DNA from: Gorsachius magnificus
Taxonomy: Eukaryota; Chordata; Aves; Pelecaniformes; Ardeidae
Length of the DNA stretch: 64,000 nucleotides
Direction of reading: 5' to 3'
Assembly: GCA_034008185.1 (NCBI GenBank)
Contig: CM067081.1
Coordinates: forward strand, 82,728,765 to 82,792,764
The notes under the pieces were generated by a model. It was given only the letters and a program-made list of their open reading frames with translations, was not told the DNA's origin and did no database searches. The translations under genes were made by a program, and so were the position numbers. Below are positions 44,039 to 56,481 of this stretch, piece by piece (position 1 is the first letter of the stretch; every line of letters begins with the position of its first letter).

Positions 44039-45613
44039 GATAAACCCAGATTGCCATCAACCTCCGCTACACCACAGGCATATTTCTTACATAGTATGTG
44101 CTGAAATGTTAATTGTCCTGTTAGCTCTTATTCCTCTTCATACAGACTAAAGCTTAATGTATTTTACTTACTGCACAAGGGAAAATCCCTATAGTCCACT
44201 GTCTATATTGTTAAATAAAGTAATCCAGCTTGGTTGGAGGTTTAGTTAAAACCAAATTTGTACAGCTTATGAATCAAACAAAACTCCAGGAGAGGAGAAG
44301 GTCTTGTCATCTTATATCATAGAACTTACCCATTTTATGATGCTCACTTCAGCTTTTCAGCAGGTCTGTTACTCAGAAAGCAATACGCAAAAAGGCAGTT
44401 CTTCTGCGAGAGAAGAAAATGGTTGCTATAGCAGTTTAAAATCCTTGAGGTCATCTGTATTTCATAAAAACCGTAGGAGTCATGAGGTTTAATTGTTGCA
44501 TTAAAATCTTTGTTCCATACGTTGTCTTTCTGCTCAATATTCTTTTCTATGCGTCGTTACAGTGTGCCTGAGACTTAAAAGGAAGATACCATCTGCCTAG
44601 GAGTTTATCAAGAATAATAGCAACAACTCTCAATTTTGGAAGACAGCAAAAAATTAAAACTATTCATTAATTGAGTATGCAGTCCAGTTTCTTTTTAATT
44701 CTTTATCTTGTGTCATTCTCCTTACTGCTCAATTTGACATGGAAATTATACTTTTGTGACCAGACATACCCTTTTGTTCTGCATTTTATCTGAAATTGTT
44801 TGTGTTCAAAGCCTTTAATTAAATATTAGAACAAATTCGTTAGTAAAGATACCGCTTTTTTCTCCTTAAAAAGTATTGAAACAATTTCTTAGTGTTCTAC
44901 ACCAATTATAGTCACGTTACAGTGTCCAGCAGGCTTGTGGAGTTCATTAATAATTCATACAAACTGCTGTGGGTTTAAGGAAGGAGCTATACCACATATT
45001 GACATATAGGAGACAGAGAAAACTCAACACACTCTTTTGCAACCATTTTTTTGTTGGAGAAAGAGGAGAGTGTATTCTATATGTTCTGAGGTACATAGAC
45101 TGAGGATACAGTTTGCTAATGTAAGTCTTAGGGCTGCTTATTGGATAAAAACCATATCATAAGCATGATGTCTTCTGCATAGTATGCCTTCTCCGCTTCT
45201 ATGTATGCATTCCATATGTTTGTATGTATGTACAGAGAGAGAGAGGAATGTGATTCATAAAGCTTTATTATCACGGATTTGGATGTGTGCATTACTTAGA
45301 AATGAGAACCTGAGGTTCTGCAGCTCGTTTAAACCAAAACCTTATCAAGACGTTATATATGATTTGTAGAGCCGTTCTGTTACAACAACAGTTGTGTTAG
45401 AGAGTTTTAAAATATTTATTTGAAATATTTCCTGTATCTCTACCTAAAAGTGATAAATAAGAAGTGCCAATTCTGGCATCATTGTGATTCTCTCCAGTAT
45501 TAAAAACTCTTGTCTCATTTCTGTTTTACTAGGAAAATACATGTTAAAATAGAGAATGATGGCAACATAGGGGTTTTTTTATAACCCTTATCATTTTATG
45601 AGTATTACTACTT

Positions 45614-45627
45614 GGGGGGGGGGGGGG
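45614..45627. repeat. poly-G tract
   Basis: About 14 consecutive G residues follow CTT. The exact length is unreliable because such tracts slip and are often miscalled. Confidence 0.85.
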
Positions 45628-45849
45628 AGAATATTAGTGTTCATAGCATATACAGGTTAGTTATAGATATATGTATGTATGCTGCATACATTTTTCTAAA
45701 GATACCTAATACAGTTAATTTAATCCCTTTGGGGATTGCCTCATCGACAGGAGAGGCTGAGGGTGTCATGAAGCTTTTGTAAGTCAGGCAGCAACAGCTG
45801 GAGCTACAGCTCCTGTGAGACACTGACGAGTTCAGGAGGGCAGAGCTAG

Positions 45850-45883
45850 AGGTCAGCGTGATCCAAAGGTCAGCGTGATCCAA
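45850..45883 (+). repeat. perfect 17-base tandem duplication
   Basis: AGGTCAGCGTGATCCAA occurs at 45850-45866 and immediately again at 45867-45883 without mismatch. Perfect identity suggests a recent event, or an assembly artefact. It lies just outside the 3' end of the reverse CR1 at 45937. Confidence 0.95.
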
Positions 45884-45936
45884 GGCAAAGCTGGTACTTC
45901 AGGCTGACAAACTAAGCACGTCAGTTTTATAATAAA

Positions 45937-47150
45937 ATCATAGAATGATAGAATAGTTTGGGTTGGAAGGGATCTTTAAATGTCATCTAGTCCAACCCCC
46001 CTGCAGTGAGCAGGGACATTTTCAACGAGATCAGGTTGCTCAGAGCCCCGTCCAACCTGGCCTTGAGTGTTTCCAGGGATGGGGCATCTACCACCTCTCT
46101 GAGCAACCTGTTCCAGTGTTTCACCACCCTCATTGTAAAACATTTCTTCCTTATATCTAGTCTGAATCTACCCTCTTTTAGTTTAAAATCATTACCCCTT
46201 GTCCTATTGCAACAGGCCCTGCTAAAAACTTTGTCCCCATCTTTCTTATAAGCCCCCTATAGGTATTGAAAGGCCTCAATCAGGTCTCCCTGCAGCCTTC
46301 TCTTCTCCAGGCTGAACATCCCCAACTCTCTCAGCCTGTCCTCAAAGGAGAGGTGCTCCAGCCCTCGGATCGTTTTTGTGGCCCTCCTCTGGACCCCCTC
46401 CAACAGGTCTATGTCCTTCTTGTGCTGCGGGCCCCAGAGCTGGACGCAGTACTACAGGTGAGGTCTCACCAGAGTGGAGCAGAGGGGCAGAATCCCATCC
46501 CTCGACCTGCTGGCCACCCTGCTTTTAATGCAGCCCAGGAGATGGTTGGCCTTCTGGGCTGTGAGTGCACATTGCTGGCTCATGTCCAGCTTTTTATCCA
46601 CCAGTACCCCCAAGTCCTTCTCTGCAGGGCTGCTCTTAACCCCTTTATCCCCCAGCCTGTACTGATACTGGGCATTGCCCTAACCCAGGTACAGGACCTT
46701 GCACTTGGTCTTGTACTTCATGAGATTAACACAGGCCCACTTCTCAAGCTTGTCCAGGTCCTTCTGGATGGCATCCCTTCCCTCAGGCATGTCAACTGCA
46801 CCACTCAGCTTGGTGTTGTTGGCAAACTTGTTGAGGGTGCACCCAATCCCACTGTTTATGTCACTGACGAAGATATTAAATGGTACTGGTCCTAATACGG
46901 ACCCCTGGGGGACACGACTTGTCATCGTTTTCCATCTGATAATTGAGTTGTTGGCTACTACTCTCTGAATGCAACCATCCAACCAATTCCTCATCCACTG
47001 AACAGCCCACCCATCAAATCCATCTCTCCAATTTAGGGAGAAGGACGTTGTGGGGGACTGTGTCCAGTTAGATGACATTCATGGCTCTTCCCTTGTCCAC
47101 TGATGTAGTCATTGCATCATAGAAAGCCGTTAGATTGGTTGCTGGCTGAC
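45937..47150 (-). mobile_element. 5'-truncated CR1 LINE, about 1.2 kb, reverse orientation
   Basis: On the + strand it opens with the inverted CR1 3' end: ATCATAGAATGATAGAATAG, then GGTTGGAAGGGATCTTTAAA and CATCTAGTCCAACCCC. Read on the minus strand it covers the ORF2 end back into the reverse transcriptase. That includes an [12 protein letters not shown] segment, the [20 protein letters not shown] block (46850-46920), a degenerate catalytic motif (FANN where FADD is expected), [15 protein letters not shown] and the LYLG turn. The minus frame 46680-47078 is open for 132 codons, while the rest is broken by frame changes. The altered catalytic residues and breaks mean it is inactive. The upper border near 47150 is approximate; similarity to a LTAFYDAM-like segment is still visible near 47120. 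Confidence 0.92.
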
Positions 47151-50100
47151 TCAAATGACCTCCCTGTCCTCCATCTGCCTTACATTGTTACAGATGTAGC
47201 AAAAATACTGCTGAAGATACTGAGCCTCCCTCACTATCCTGAAGCAAAACCTCTCAGCTTTTTCTGTCATTATGGTGGTGTCCACTACAGTGCAGCAGAC
47301 TCTTGTATTTCCAGGAGTTTACTAGTGAAGAATTTCGGGGGCTGTATCATGAGAAAGCCTCTGCTGGTGGGTCATGAAACCCAGGTGTTCACCCACTGGG
47401 GCTGTAGACAAAATACCACGTCTGACCTCTGATAGGGGCCATGTACTCATCCTTGTCTCACTCTAGCCCACAGCACTGTGCACTCAAAGAGCAGTGGTCA
47501 GCTCCCAAGCAGGCGGAAACATATCTTGGCCAAGAGAGTGGTAGAGCCCAGGACCTTCAAGATCGTGCTCTCCAACCCCTGTGCTGAGAGGCTGCAAGGA
47601 CAGCGTGCAGAGGGACCTTTGGGAAATGGGACTGTAAGATCAAGGAAGAAAGATGAGCCATGGGAAAGGGGAGGTGATTGGGGAGATCATGGGAGAAGGT
47701 TGCATATAGGGCGTGAAGGTTAACATACATGGTGCCTGCCTCTCAGAGACAGTCCTGCTATCAGTTGTGCATTTTGGCTGGGGGACGGCCATCCTTCACG
47801 GTTCAGTCTTTGTGGGCTGACTTCTTGCAAGCTGTTGATGATGCATCACATTTGGTAGAGCAGCCTCAAAGAAATCCTGTGGTGCCTGCCATCTTGTGGC
47901 TATCTGTCTATGCAGAGTGGCGTTGCAGTGACCTCACGCTGGGTCTTCCCACCTCTAGCTGATGGCACCACTGTCACATGGCAATAGCTGGCCAAAATTC
48001 CAGGAGTTCCGAAATTTAGGGAAAGGAGCTTTTGAAGTCATGCACTGGTGTTACAAGGCAGGTGCTATTTCCCAGCACAGTGTGTAGAATATGGCCTCTG
48101 GTAGTAAAAGCCTTGTTTCAGAAGAAGCCTGGCCAAGGTGAAGCGCAGGGTGGATGGGTCTGTTGCTCGGAGCAAGTGAATTAAAGCTATTATTGTGATC
48201 ATTCCTGTCTTGATCCCTTTGGCTCGCAGAACTGAAGCTCAGCCTAGGGTAAAACTACCAGAGGCTGTTAAGAGACAGCATTTTGTGCCTCAGCTTGCCA
48301 TTGCGTTAAATAATTAATTGAATCTGACCTTTCAGAGCAGTAGGTTGTAGCTAACAGAATGAATATAAAAAGGATATAAAAAGGAAACGAATATCAAGTG
48401 GGAGTAGGGAGGCAATATAAACTTTATATATAACCGTAGAAGGTATGCAGTGCTGTCTGTTCCTGAAAGCGTGTGGGTAATTGGACGTCATTTGGGAAGA
48501 GCAGCAAAAATGAGCCAGAAGTTGTCCCTTGTATGAGAGACATAAGAAGCTTGGCCTAGTGAGGTCATTGCAGGAGTGATCAAGACGGCTTCATCTGAAC
48601 AAGGAAGAACTTCAGTTTGGGAGAAAAGTACGGTCCAGCCCTAAGAAACTGCAGCCAGTAACACTGAGAGAGATGAGAGAGAGAGAGCGAGTTGTGGTCA
48701 TTCTCTATCATTTCAAGTCTTTAAATGAGAATCTTGTATCTGTTTGGAAAGCTGTGCTGTAGCTCAAGCAGAAGGTAAGGCCTTCACAAAACATCTACCA
48801 ACTATGGTTAGTGGGGGAGTCTGCGTTTTGCAGGTAGTCAGGTATAAGTTGCATGTTGGTCTTAGGATCTTTGAATGCATAGGAGTGATAACACTGCCCT
48901 ATCTCATACCTGAATTCTGACTATGAGCAGCTCAAAAAGCTGTGCTCAGTCTCTGTAGGATTATCAGCCCTTACTGGGAAGGTGTGACTTTTCTGGGAAG
49001 GTGGCAAAGCAAGGGGCCCTATCTTACAGCAGTAACTTTCTGCTCTTGGGCTCTTGCTCACTATCATCCTCATCCAAGCCCGTGTTCTGTCTACCTGCAC
49101 TTACCATTGCACAGAGTGTCTTTCAGGGCTTGACTACAGCTGGATGTGTCTTCCCGCCTTCCAGTCTCACCACATATCAATGCTGTGCAGGACACGACTT
49201 TTTTTTTTTTTTTTTCCTTTTTTTGAGGTGTGTGTTATTTCACTGGAGCTAGCAAGCTGTTTTTTGAGTGGCAGTCAAATGCAGCCTGATAAGCAGTAAC
49301 TTTTCTGGTACACAGCACTGCACATACACAGTTTACAGTATGTTTCCTTCAGATTTTAGTACTAATTTTTTTTTCTGGATTGAACACTTAGAAAAGTTCC
49401 GTTTTGGCACTTGTAGCTCTGAATGTCAGAAACAGTAGGAAGAAATAATAATTTGGTTTGATTGTACTGAAGAGTATGGCATAAGTACCTTAATCTGATA
49501 GGATTTACTGATCTAAGATTTAGTTTTTATTTGAGCAACGATTTATTTACAGTAGGGATTAATTTCTCCTAATGTCTTGATTAGAAAGACGACATTTTAC
49601 CAAAGGGCAGCATGCAGTAGCTACTTTGAATAGCTACTTTACTGCACATTTTAAAAATGTATTCATATATTACACTTCATATATTTCCTAGAAATTGTCT
49701 GTTGAGTAAACAGTAAACTTTAAAAAACTACTCCAGTATGTGTTTCTATAAGTATTTGATAGATGCTTCTGAACAGTTAAATTGTCTCAAGCAAAAAATA
49801 TTGCGATTTCAAGTTGCCTGCTGTCTGCGTAGTACTCTCTTTGTGACTGATTACCAAAATCTCCATGAGAGTTTTTCCTTCAGCTGCTGCTTCAGAATAA
49901 TTACAGTGCTTTTGCATATATGTCATTAACAATGAGGGGAAAAAAAAAGCTCTTGTCAAGGCTGCTCATTTAGATATCTGATGCATGAGGCAGGATAATA
50001 TGAATTTCCCAGTAGGATACTGGTTGCTGCTCATAGCGTGGCACCAATGCACTGTTCTGTTATTTTTATGTCTAGCTTAATTTATAAAGACAAATGTCAG

Positions 50101-52494
50101 TGGCTTTTCGGTCAAAAATACATTTGTTATGATAGCTGTTTAACAATACTATTGTTATTGTGAATAGAGTAACAAAACGGAGCATTTTACAATTATTAAA
50201 CGTGATTCAGTGGTAGAGAGAGCGCTGTTTCCCCCTATCCTGCCAGTGCCAGATCTATTAAAACTCCTGCCCATTAAACAGTCAAGTGCAAATAAAGCCA
50301 TTCTACAGCTTCATTAATTAATTATTTTTATTTACCTGGCATAGATGATGGATTTGTTTTTGCAGGCACAGAGAATAATGCCCTTTTTCATTTTTGTTTA
50401 GAGACAGCTTGAATGTGATTAATATTCTGTGTGTTGAATCTATAAATGATGTGTTCATAACTATAAATGCTAAATAGTGTTTCTAGAAATACTTACCTTT
50501 TGCTTTTCAGGGAAGAAGTGGCTACTTCTTTAAGGGTTTGTCAAGGGAAACATTTGACAAAGATCTCTTAAAAGCCACAGGAAAGTTGTTGCTTTGCCAC
50601 CTGTGCCTAGTTTTCTTGGGAACTACGGAGTGATGTTCATCCTCCAGCAAAGTGGGTCTGATCCAAAGCCTGCTGAAGATGTTGGAAATTTTTTGATGCA
50701 TTTCAGGGGGATTTGGGTCAGGCTGTTTATGGATTACCCCATGGATTACTTGTAGCAGCTCTACTTGTAGCCTGCCAGTTTATTTAAGATATTGCTGTCA
50801 AATGGAGGAATAACAGGCTGTAAGAAAGCATTTACCTATTTGATCTACGGTAATTCAGGGGGTGGTTTTGTGACATGCCATTCCCAGTGGCTACCCGTGC
50901 CAGCCACTGCAGATCCCTTTTCCATCACTCTCCCTAATTCTCTCCCTTCACTTTCCCATCACTCTCCCTTCTCTGAAACTGGGTGCCTACCAAGGGCTTC
51001 AGGAAACACAAAGTGAAAATTAGGTATTTCAAGTAGGCCAAACCCATTTTGAAGGTAATGCTATATGTGGCAAAACAAAACCATAGAGGAGCAAGACACC
51101 AGAGGAGGTTTTAGTGTGTTAGGTTTTATGACTCTGCACAAATGAAAATAAATGATAGTTGTAAGTAAATGAAACCATGCAGAGCTTTGAAAAAGTTTTG
51201 TGGTTGTTTTGTGCCTCAGTAGGATGGCCTATACAGTGGCTTTACTACCTTTTTTTTTTACTGCATCACCCTTTGTTTGCACGGATTCCCCATCAGCATC
51301 TCTGGGGCAGAGTGCAGAGGCACGGGGGGGGGGGCGTCTCAGGGGGCTGTTGTAGGTTGCAATAGCAGCCTTTGACTTTGCTTAGTAGCTGCAAGAGAAA
51401 AAAACAGCGGATATTTTTTAGGTAGTTACTGAACAATAGCAGGCAGTTGGAGGTCATTTCTCTCATGGGTCCGAATTAAACCGTTAGGTAGTTTTGTTAT
51501 GAGTTGTGGTGTTCCTGTGAATGGGTGAAAATCCCAGTCTTCTTTAAGTGGAAGAGCCCAGTCCTGTTGATTGCAGAAAGAGCAGAAAATCATGAGCTCT
51601 GAAAGACCAAAAACAAGAGAACAGAAGATCCACAGTTTATCATAGCTGGCATCGTGGCTTTTAAGTCATGGTAAACTTTGATATACCATTATTTAATGCA
51701 TGAGTTTGACAGCACTGAGATAAAATTTTCTGATATAAATCAGTTCATCTTCTTTTTCCTGAGGCTGTTTTAATATGAAAAGAGGTTAGAGGGGGAGGAA
51801 AGGGAGGCCATGCCCAGGAGAGCTGCCTTTGCCACATCTCCTCTGCTACTTCTGTGTTCATCTTCTTCCTCACAAGCGGTACATGTAGTTTAACCATTTA
51901 CCTGATGGATTGTAAGAACTGCCTTCATATGCGTCATCACTACCTTCTTAGCAGTAGTAGTGGTAGTAACAGTAATAATAATATTAGTAATAATAATGAG
52001 AAGAAGAATGGATTTTTAATAATCAAATTTCATTATTTTTCATGTTTCTGTTTTCACTTTCCTGAAGTTGGTTGGTTTAATTTTCTAGTCCTCAAATACA
52101 GTGTTAAAGCCAAAAACCCAAAGCAGGCAGAATCAGAAATGTTTCCCTATTTCAAATTCTGATCTAAAAAAATAGAGCTTAAATACGTAAAACAAAATAT
52201 GTGGTTAATTGATGGCACCCTTCTTTACAACATATAATTTAATGTGGTTTTAGTGAAATCATCTTCCTTCCCGGGATAAGCATTTTGTGCAGAAAATTGA
52301 CTAGATTCAGGACTTATAGTTACATTCCATATAACAGATATTTCAGTGGTGATTGCTGAAGTTCAGGAGACCTTTGATGAGAAGAAAATGTCAACCAAAA
52401 ATGTCAGTACTGTGCGTACTGGGTAACCTCTCAATGTGAGCATTATCACAAGCTTTTATGAAACAAATTAATCACTTGGAAGGGGAATACAACG
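47151..52494. other. intron-like non-coding DNA
   Basis: No exon or RNA gene was recognised. Around 47450-48000 the sequence is less AT-rich, with unsupported open frames. There is a GA-rich microsatellite at about 48665-48690 and a T run at about 49199-49215. An AT-rich candidate conserved element lies at 50040-50470, a G run at 51324-51334 and an AGT/AAT trinucleotide repeat at 51952-52008. It is probably FRMPD4 intron. Confidence 0.55.
51952..52008 (+). repeat. degenerate AGT/AAT trinucleotide repeat
   Basis: About 57 bases are built of AGT, AAT and GTA triplets (CAGTAGTAGTGGTAGTAAC, then AGTAATAATAATATTAGTAA), ending in GAAGAAG. It is an imperfect trinucleotide microsatellite. It falls in an open frame of 102 codons, where it would code for Ser/Asn, but there is no support for translation. 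Confidence 0.9.
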
Positions 52495-52745
52495 ATTTAG
52501 GAACCACCAGACCAAATCAGATCCACAGTCCATTTATTCCAGCGTTTTGTATCTGATAGGACCAGCTCCAGTTGTTCCAGAGAAAGGTCAGAGGGACCAC
52601 ACAACGACTTGTTTACAGACTATTCTCTCGTGGGGAAGATTTGTTTCTACAATCCTTTTAATTAGAAAAAGCATAAGCGTGGGGGTTTTTTCCCCTCCCT
52701 TCATTTTTCTACACATCCCCTAACAGTCCTGAATACTCTTGGTAA
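52495..52745 (+). repeat. ancient amniote interspersed repeat (family not named)
   Basis: The order of phrases matches an old repeat I recognise from amniote genomes. A CCAGACCAAATCAGATCCAC start is followed by AGTCCATTTATTCCAGC, a TCTGATAGGACCAGCTCCAG segment and TTCCAGAGAAAGGTCAGAGG. It then has GTGGGGAAGATTTGTTTCT, AATTAGAAAAAGCATAAGCG and a GAATACTCTTGGTAACTTCT end. Divergence is high and there is no coding frame. The family name and true ends would need a repeat library. Confidence 0.5.
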
Positions 52746-54892
52746 CTTCTGGTCTTTTTTTTTTTCCCCTTAAAAAGTAGGACAACATGAACCTGCAGGT
52801 ATTCCTGAATTCCTCTCTTCTCTCCAACACACTGGCCTGCAACATTATCTTCCCTTCATTGGCTGTACATGTAATCAAAGATCTCCTTAATGAATATATA
52901 TAATATGGATTCTTCATGTGGAAATCATTGTCTCCCCCTTTTCCCTCCACATTTCCCACTGTCGTGCATAGGAATGACGCTGTGTGCAGATCTCACCCTT
53001 ATTCTGCAAAGGGGAAGGACTCACATGTTTCCAGGGTAGTATCATCTTCTAAATTACTTCTTAGTAGATGAACTGGAGGTAGGTGGCATCTGAACGAGCT
53101 GGAATATTTCCCAGCCCAGGACACAGGAAAAAAAGACCACAGGTTGGAGAGGAGCTGTCTCTTCTGCCCTTGCTCCTCATGGTGAGCTTGGGGGGCAGCC
53201 GAGGCAGCCTAAAGGCAGGTCTAAAGTCAGCGTAACGTAGCTGTAAGGATCCATAAGCAGTGGCTGGCTTTGTGTCACCAACGAATTTGGATGCAAACCA
53301 CCAAAACATGCATCACCTTTGGGACACCTGGGATTTTTTGTCCAGGGCCAGGAAAGGAAGAGCTCATCAGGCCTCTCCTCGGACGAGGACAGTGCCCCAA
53401 CTTAGAGCAAGGCAACAGCAGCACTGTGAGTCACCACCACATTTTGCAAAACGTTGAGGTGCATCAGGCTGAATAAATAGGTTAATGATATTGGCAACAG
53501 AAGCATACAGAACAGCAAAGCAAAAGTTAGACATTTGGTCTCACAGGATGGAGCAAAGAATGAGGAGAGTGTATGGTTTCTAACTGCCTTTAAAAATGCT
53601 AATAGTACGTGGTTCAAATGCTGAACTTCTGGATTTTGAGGGGCAAAGATCCCCTTCATAGGTGACCTTCCTGAAACTTCCCTTCCGGAGACTGGATTTT
53701 CAGAAGAGCCACGGGGAAGGTATGAACTTTGAACATTTCTTGGGAAGCTGCATCTGGGGAGAGGGTAGAGGGAGGAAAGCAAACAAAATAAATCCCCCTC
53801 AAAGCTCTGTGATCTTCCTCCTCCACTTTTTTTTTTAATGATTAGCTTTGAGAATCTGATGCTATAAGGATACCACTCTCCCCTGCCTCTTTTCTTTATA
53901 TGATTTTGTAGCTATTGATCCTTCGTAGCCTAAGAGCTCATGCCCTGAGATTATCTTTTAGCATCACTGAAATGCAGAAAGTCAGGATAGGCCAGAAAGA
54001 GGGAATGAAAAATATCTTGAAAATAAATAAATAATAATTTAAAAAAAAAAAACCAAACAGAAAGGATTTGCAAGGTTTAAAAGACTTTTAATAGTTGGAT
54101 TGTTTTCTGTAGAATCACAGATTAATAATTTTGAACTCTCTTATTTTTTTATTCTTCTCTTGCCATACGTGACATGAGGAATTAGTGAAATGCACTGGCC
54201 AGTTTGGTATCTAGTTCGGGTTGCAGGTGATAAAAATGCATTATCAGTGTTCTGTGACCTGTCTGTTTAGATCTTGTTCTTGCTCTCATCCACTTTTCAC
54301 TGACAGATTCAACCTGAAGGCCAAAATTGTGCGTGAGGGTGGGCTCTTAACTGCTTACATGTATGCGAAAAACTACTGACCTGTAGATGTGAAGAAACTG
54401 TCAGCCAATACTCATAATCTAGCACTTTACATCAGCAGTAAATGTAATTTTAAAATAATGGTTTAATTTGCTTTTTAAAAATCACATTTGCAATCTAATT
54501 AGACTCCAGAGAAGTCTCCAGGTTGCCCAGAAAAATTGCTACGTGACTACATAATGAAGAATATTATGTCCATTGGAACATAGGAGATATTACGGTGATT
54601 TCTGTCAGACTCAGTTGCGACAAGTCTATTTTTAATCTTGCAGTTTGACATATAGCCTTTAAAGAACATGTATCCTTTGCATGCTAAATCCTCTGTTATG
54701 TCCCCTTTGAGAACTGAATTTTAATGCTCGTCCTTGGAACAAGGAATTTATTCTTGCACAGATAGATCATTGTCAGTGTGTATGAATGAAGAAGATAAGA
54801 CTTTTGAAGCTTTTTTTTTGATGCTTATCTCATGATTGCAGCAGAAGCGAGGGATATCTGTGGTGCCTAACAACTTCATCAACTAGCTTTAA
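52746..54892. other. intron-like non-coding DNA
   Basis: No exon, RNA gene or repeat was recognised. Open frames of 126 codons (minus, 53402-53782) and 82 codons (minus, 53061-53309) resemble nothing known. The sequence from about 53700 onward is AT-rich with A and T runs. Confidence 0.55.
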
Positions 54893-55429
54893 ATGAAAGT
54901 CCTCAACACAGTAGCGGTGAAACAGAAGCATAAGCTGTTCAAGAGAAGAATGGGATGTTCACCCAGGAGAAGAAAACTGCAGACCCCTAAGGTTGTCCTT
55001 TATAGGGGTTATTTTGTAGAAGGGAAACCTCGCTGTCACATACTTTTCAGACTCATTGAAGTTGGTTTTGTTTGCTTATATGGGAGGCGCTTTTATGCAT
55101 CATACTGGAGGTGGCTCAGGCTACAGGAGCCAGCCCTGCAGTGTCTAAAGCCAGGTAGTGGAGCTGAGGTGCCTAAAGCCCTGCGTGCAGCCCGCAGAGC
55201 AGCCTGCTTGGTGCGTCTGGCAGGACAGGGTCAGTCTTCAACAAAAAAACCGCTCCCATGCCTCGACTGAAAATTCACCTCGATGAACTCCAGCTGTTCC
55301 AGGTTGGGCCCTGAGCCCAAGCTAGTTGCCTGTAGCCATGCTGAAGATGGGAGAAGATACCTGCAGCTGTCCCCCCGATGACAGAAGGCGCCGAGAGAGG
55401 TACCCTAAGCTGTGGTTACCTCATGCTGT

Positions 55430-55960
55430 TGGGCAGCTCCAGGTGAATCTCGCCCCCCAGGTGCTGTTAGGACGGGTGCCGGGGGTGGCTGGCCGTGCCG
55501 GCTGGACCAAGCCTCTCGGCTGCGGTCTCTCACCTCAGGCCATTTGCAGTTCACAGAGAGGCTTCTCTCTGTGCCTCCGTCCCAGAAACCCGCCGGCAGT
55601 GAGCGCCGCCCAGGCTGGCAGGGCTGGCTCCTGCCCAGAGGAGATGGTCGCCGAGAGGCTGATTGCCAGCTGCGGCCAGAGGCAGCAGCAGCCATGTGCC
55701 CTCACCCCTGCGGTGCAACGGCTCCTGCTGAGGGAGCGCTCGCGTGAGGCCACCCTGCCTGCTTAAGGGTTTTGTGTCAAATAACTGCTCGGCACAGTAG
55801 AGCGGCTTTGCCGGGAGGAGAGGCTGTGGCCTTCCCAGGGCAGCCTCTGTGCCGGGGCACGGCCTGCTCCCTCCCCAGCACCGTCTGTCTCCAGCCCCTC
55901 TGGGCAGGGCCGTGCAGCTCCGGACGGGCCCGCCCTCATCAAGCCACAGCGGATGTCAAT
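55430..55960. promoter_or_regulatory. CpG-rich island inside intron-like DNA
   Basis: By eye this stretch is strongly GC-rich and holds roughly 30 CpG dinucleotides, far above the surrounding DNA, where CpG is scarce. GC enrichment begins more weakly near 55090. Open frames across it on both strands (for example 55326-55766 plus and 55405-55695 minus) are what GC-rich DNA gives by chance and resemble no family. The clustering could mark an alternative FRMPD4 promoter, a non-coding RNA promoter or an unmethylated enhancer, or be simple base composition bias. I saw no TATA box or clear splice donor that settles the choice. Confidence 0.45.
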
Positions 55961-56273
55961 CTAGCTGAAAAAATACAAGTACGCCAGATAAATTATTTAG
56001 AAAATACCTATAAAATTAATTTGCCGAGTCGCATGAAGTCACTCCTTTCTTCTTTTTTTCCGTATACCAAGATCCATCTTCCCTCCTACCACCTTCTGGC
56101 TGCAGCTATATGGCGAGTTATCTGTTTGCCTCCTCCACGAACAGCTTCCCTCCTCCCCCTCACCATTTTCCTAAAGAGCAGAGAGACGTTTTGCTGTCCT
56201 TCTCTCCAGTCCCGACTGTTACCCACAGCTTCTAAGGAGCAGGAGAGGACAGTGATAAAACTGGATAATTTTC

Positions 56274-56275
<2 letters not shown>

Positions 56276-56304
<29 letters not shown>
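56276..56304. repeat. poly-T tract, 29 bases
   Basis: An uninterrupted run of T begins directly after TTCAC and is followed by GTTATTTTTGCAG. It reads as a polypyrimidine tract with AG (56316-56317) on the + strand, or as a poly-A tail on the minus strand. Neither reading is supported by a recognisable exon or retrocopy beside it. Confidence 0.9.
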
Positions 56305-56468
56305 GTTATTTTTGCAGCACCGCAGAGCATGGCAGTGCTGCAGAGGCGGTGGGCTGGGGCTGGCCCGAATGCAGCACGTGTGCGAATCGTATCCCCGAGT
56401 GAACTTTAATCTGACTGGTACGGATAACGAGGCACCAGCTTGGCTCTGCAAAGTGTGGGCGTTTTTTT

Positions 56469-56481
56469 GGGGGGGGGGGGG
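56469..56481. repeat. poly-G tract
   Basis: About 13 consecutive G residues follow GTTTTTTT. The length is unreliable in any single read. Confidence 0.85.

Larger units (their letters stand above)
43145..45936. other. intron-like non-coding DNA with two small tandem duplications
   Basis: No exon or RNA gene was recognised. It contains a 21-base-period duplication at 44001-44038, a 14-base G run at 45614-45627 and a perfect 17-base tandem duplication at 45850-45883. An open frame of 111 codons at 43815-44150 spans the first duplication but resembles no known protein. Confidence 0.6.

Noticed and set aside
46266..46895. A 209-codon plus-strand open frame.
   Set aside because: It is antisense to the reverse-oriented CR1 at 45937-47150.
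47460..48000. Consecutive open frames suggesting a coding region.
   Set aside because: They are short, in different frames, and show no domain or family resemblance or matching splice sites.
56318..56440. Possible next FRMPD4 exon after a strong-looking acceptor.
   Set aside because: In the required phase the translation does not give the expected end of a PDZ domain; kept only as a low-interest cryptic splice site.
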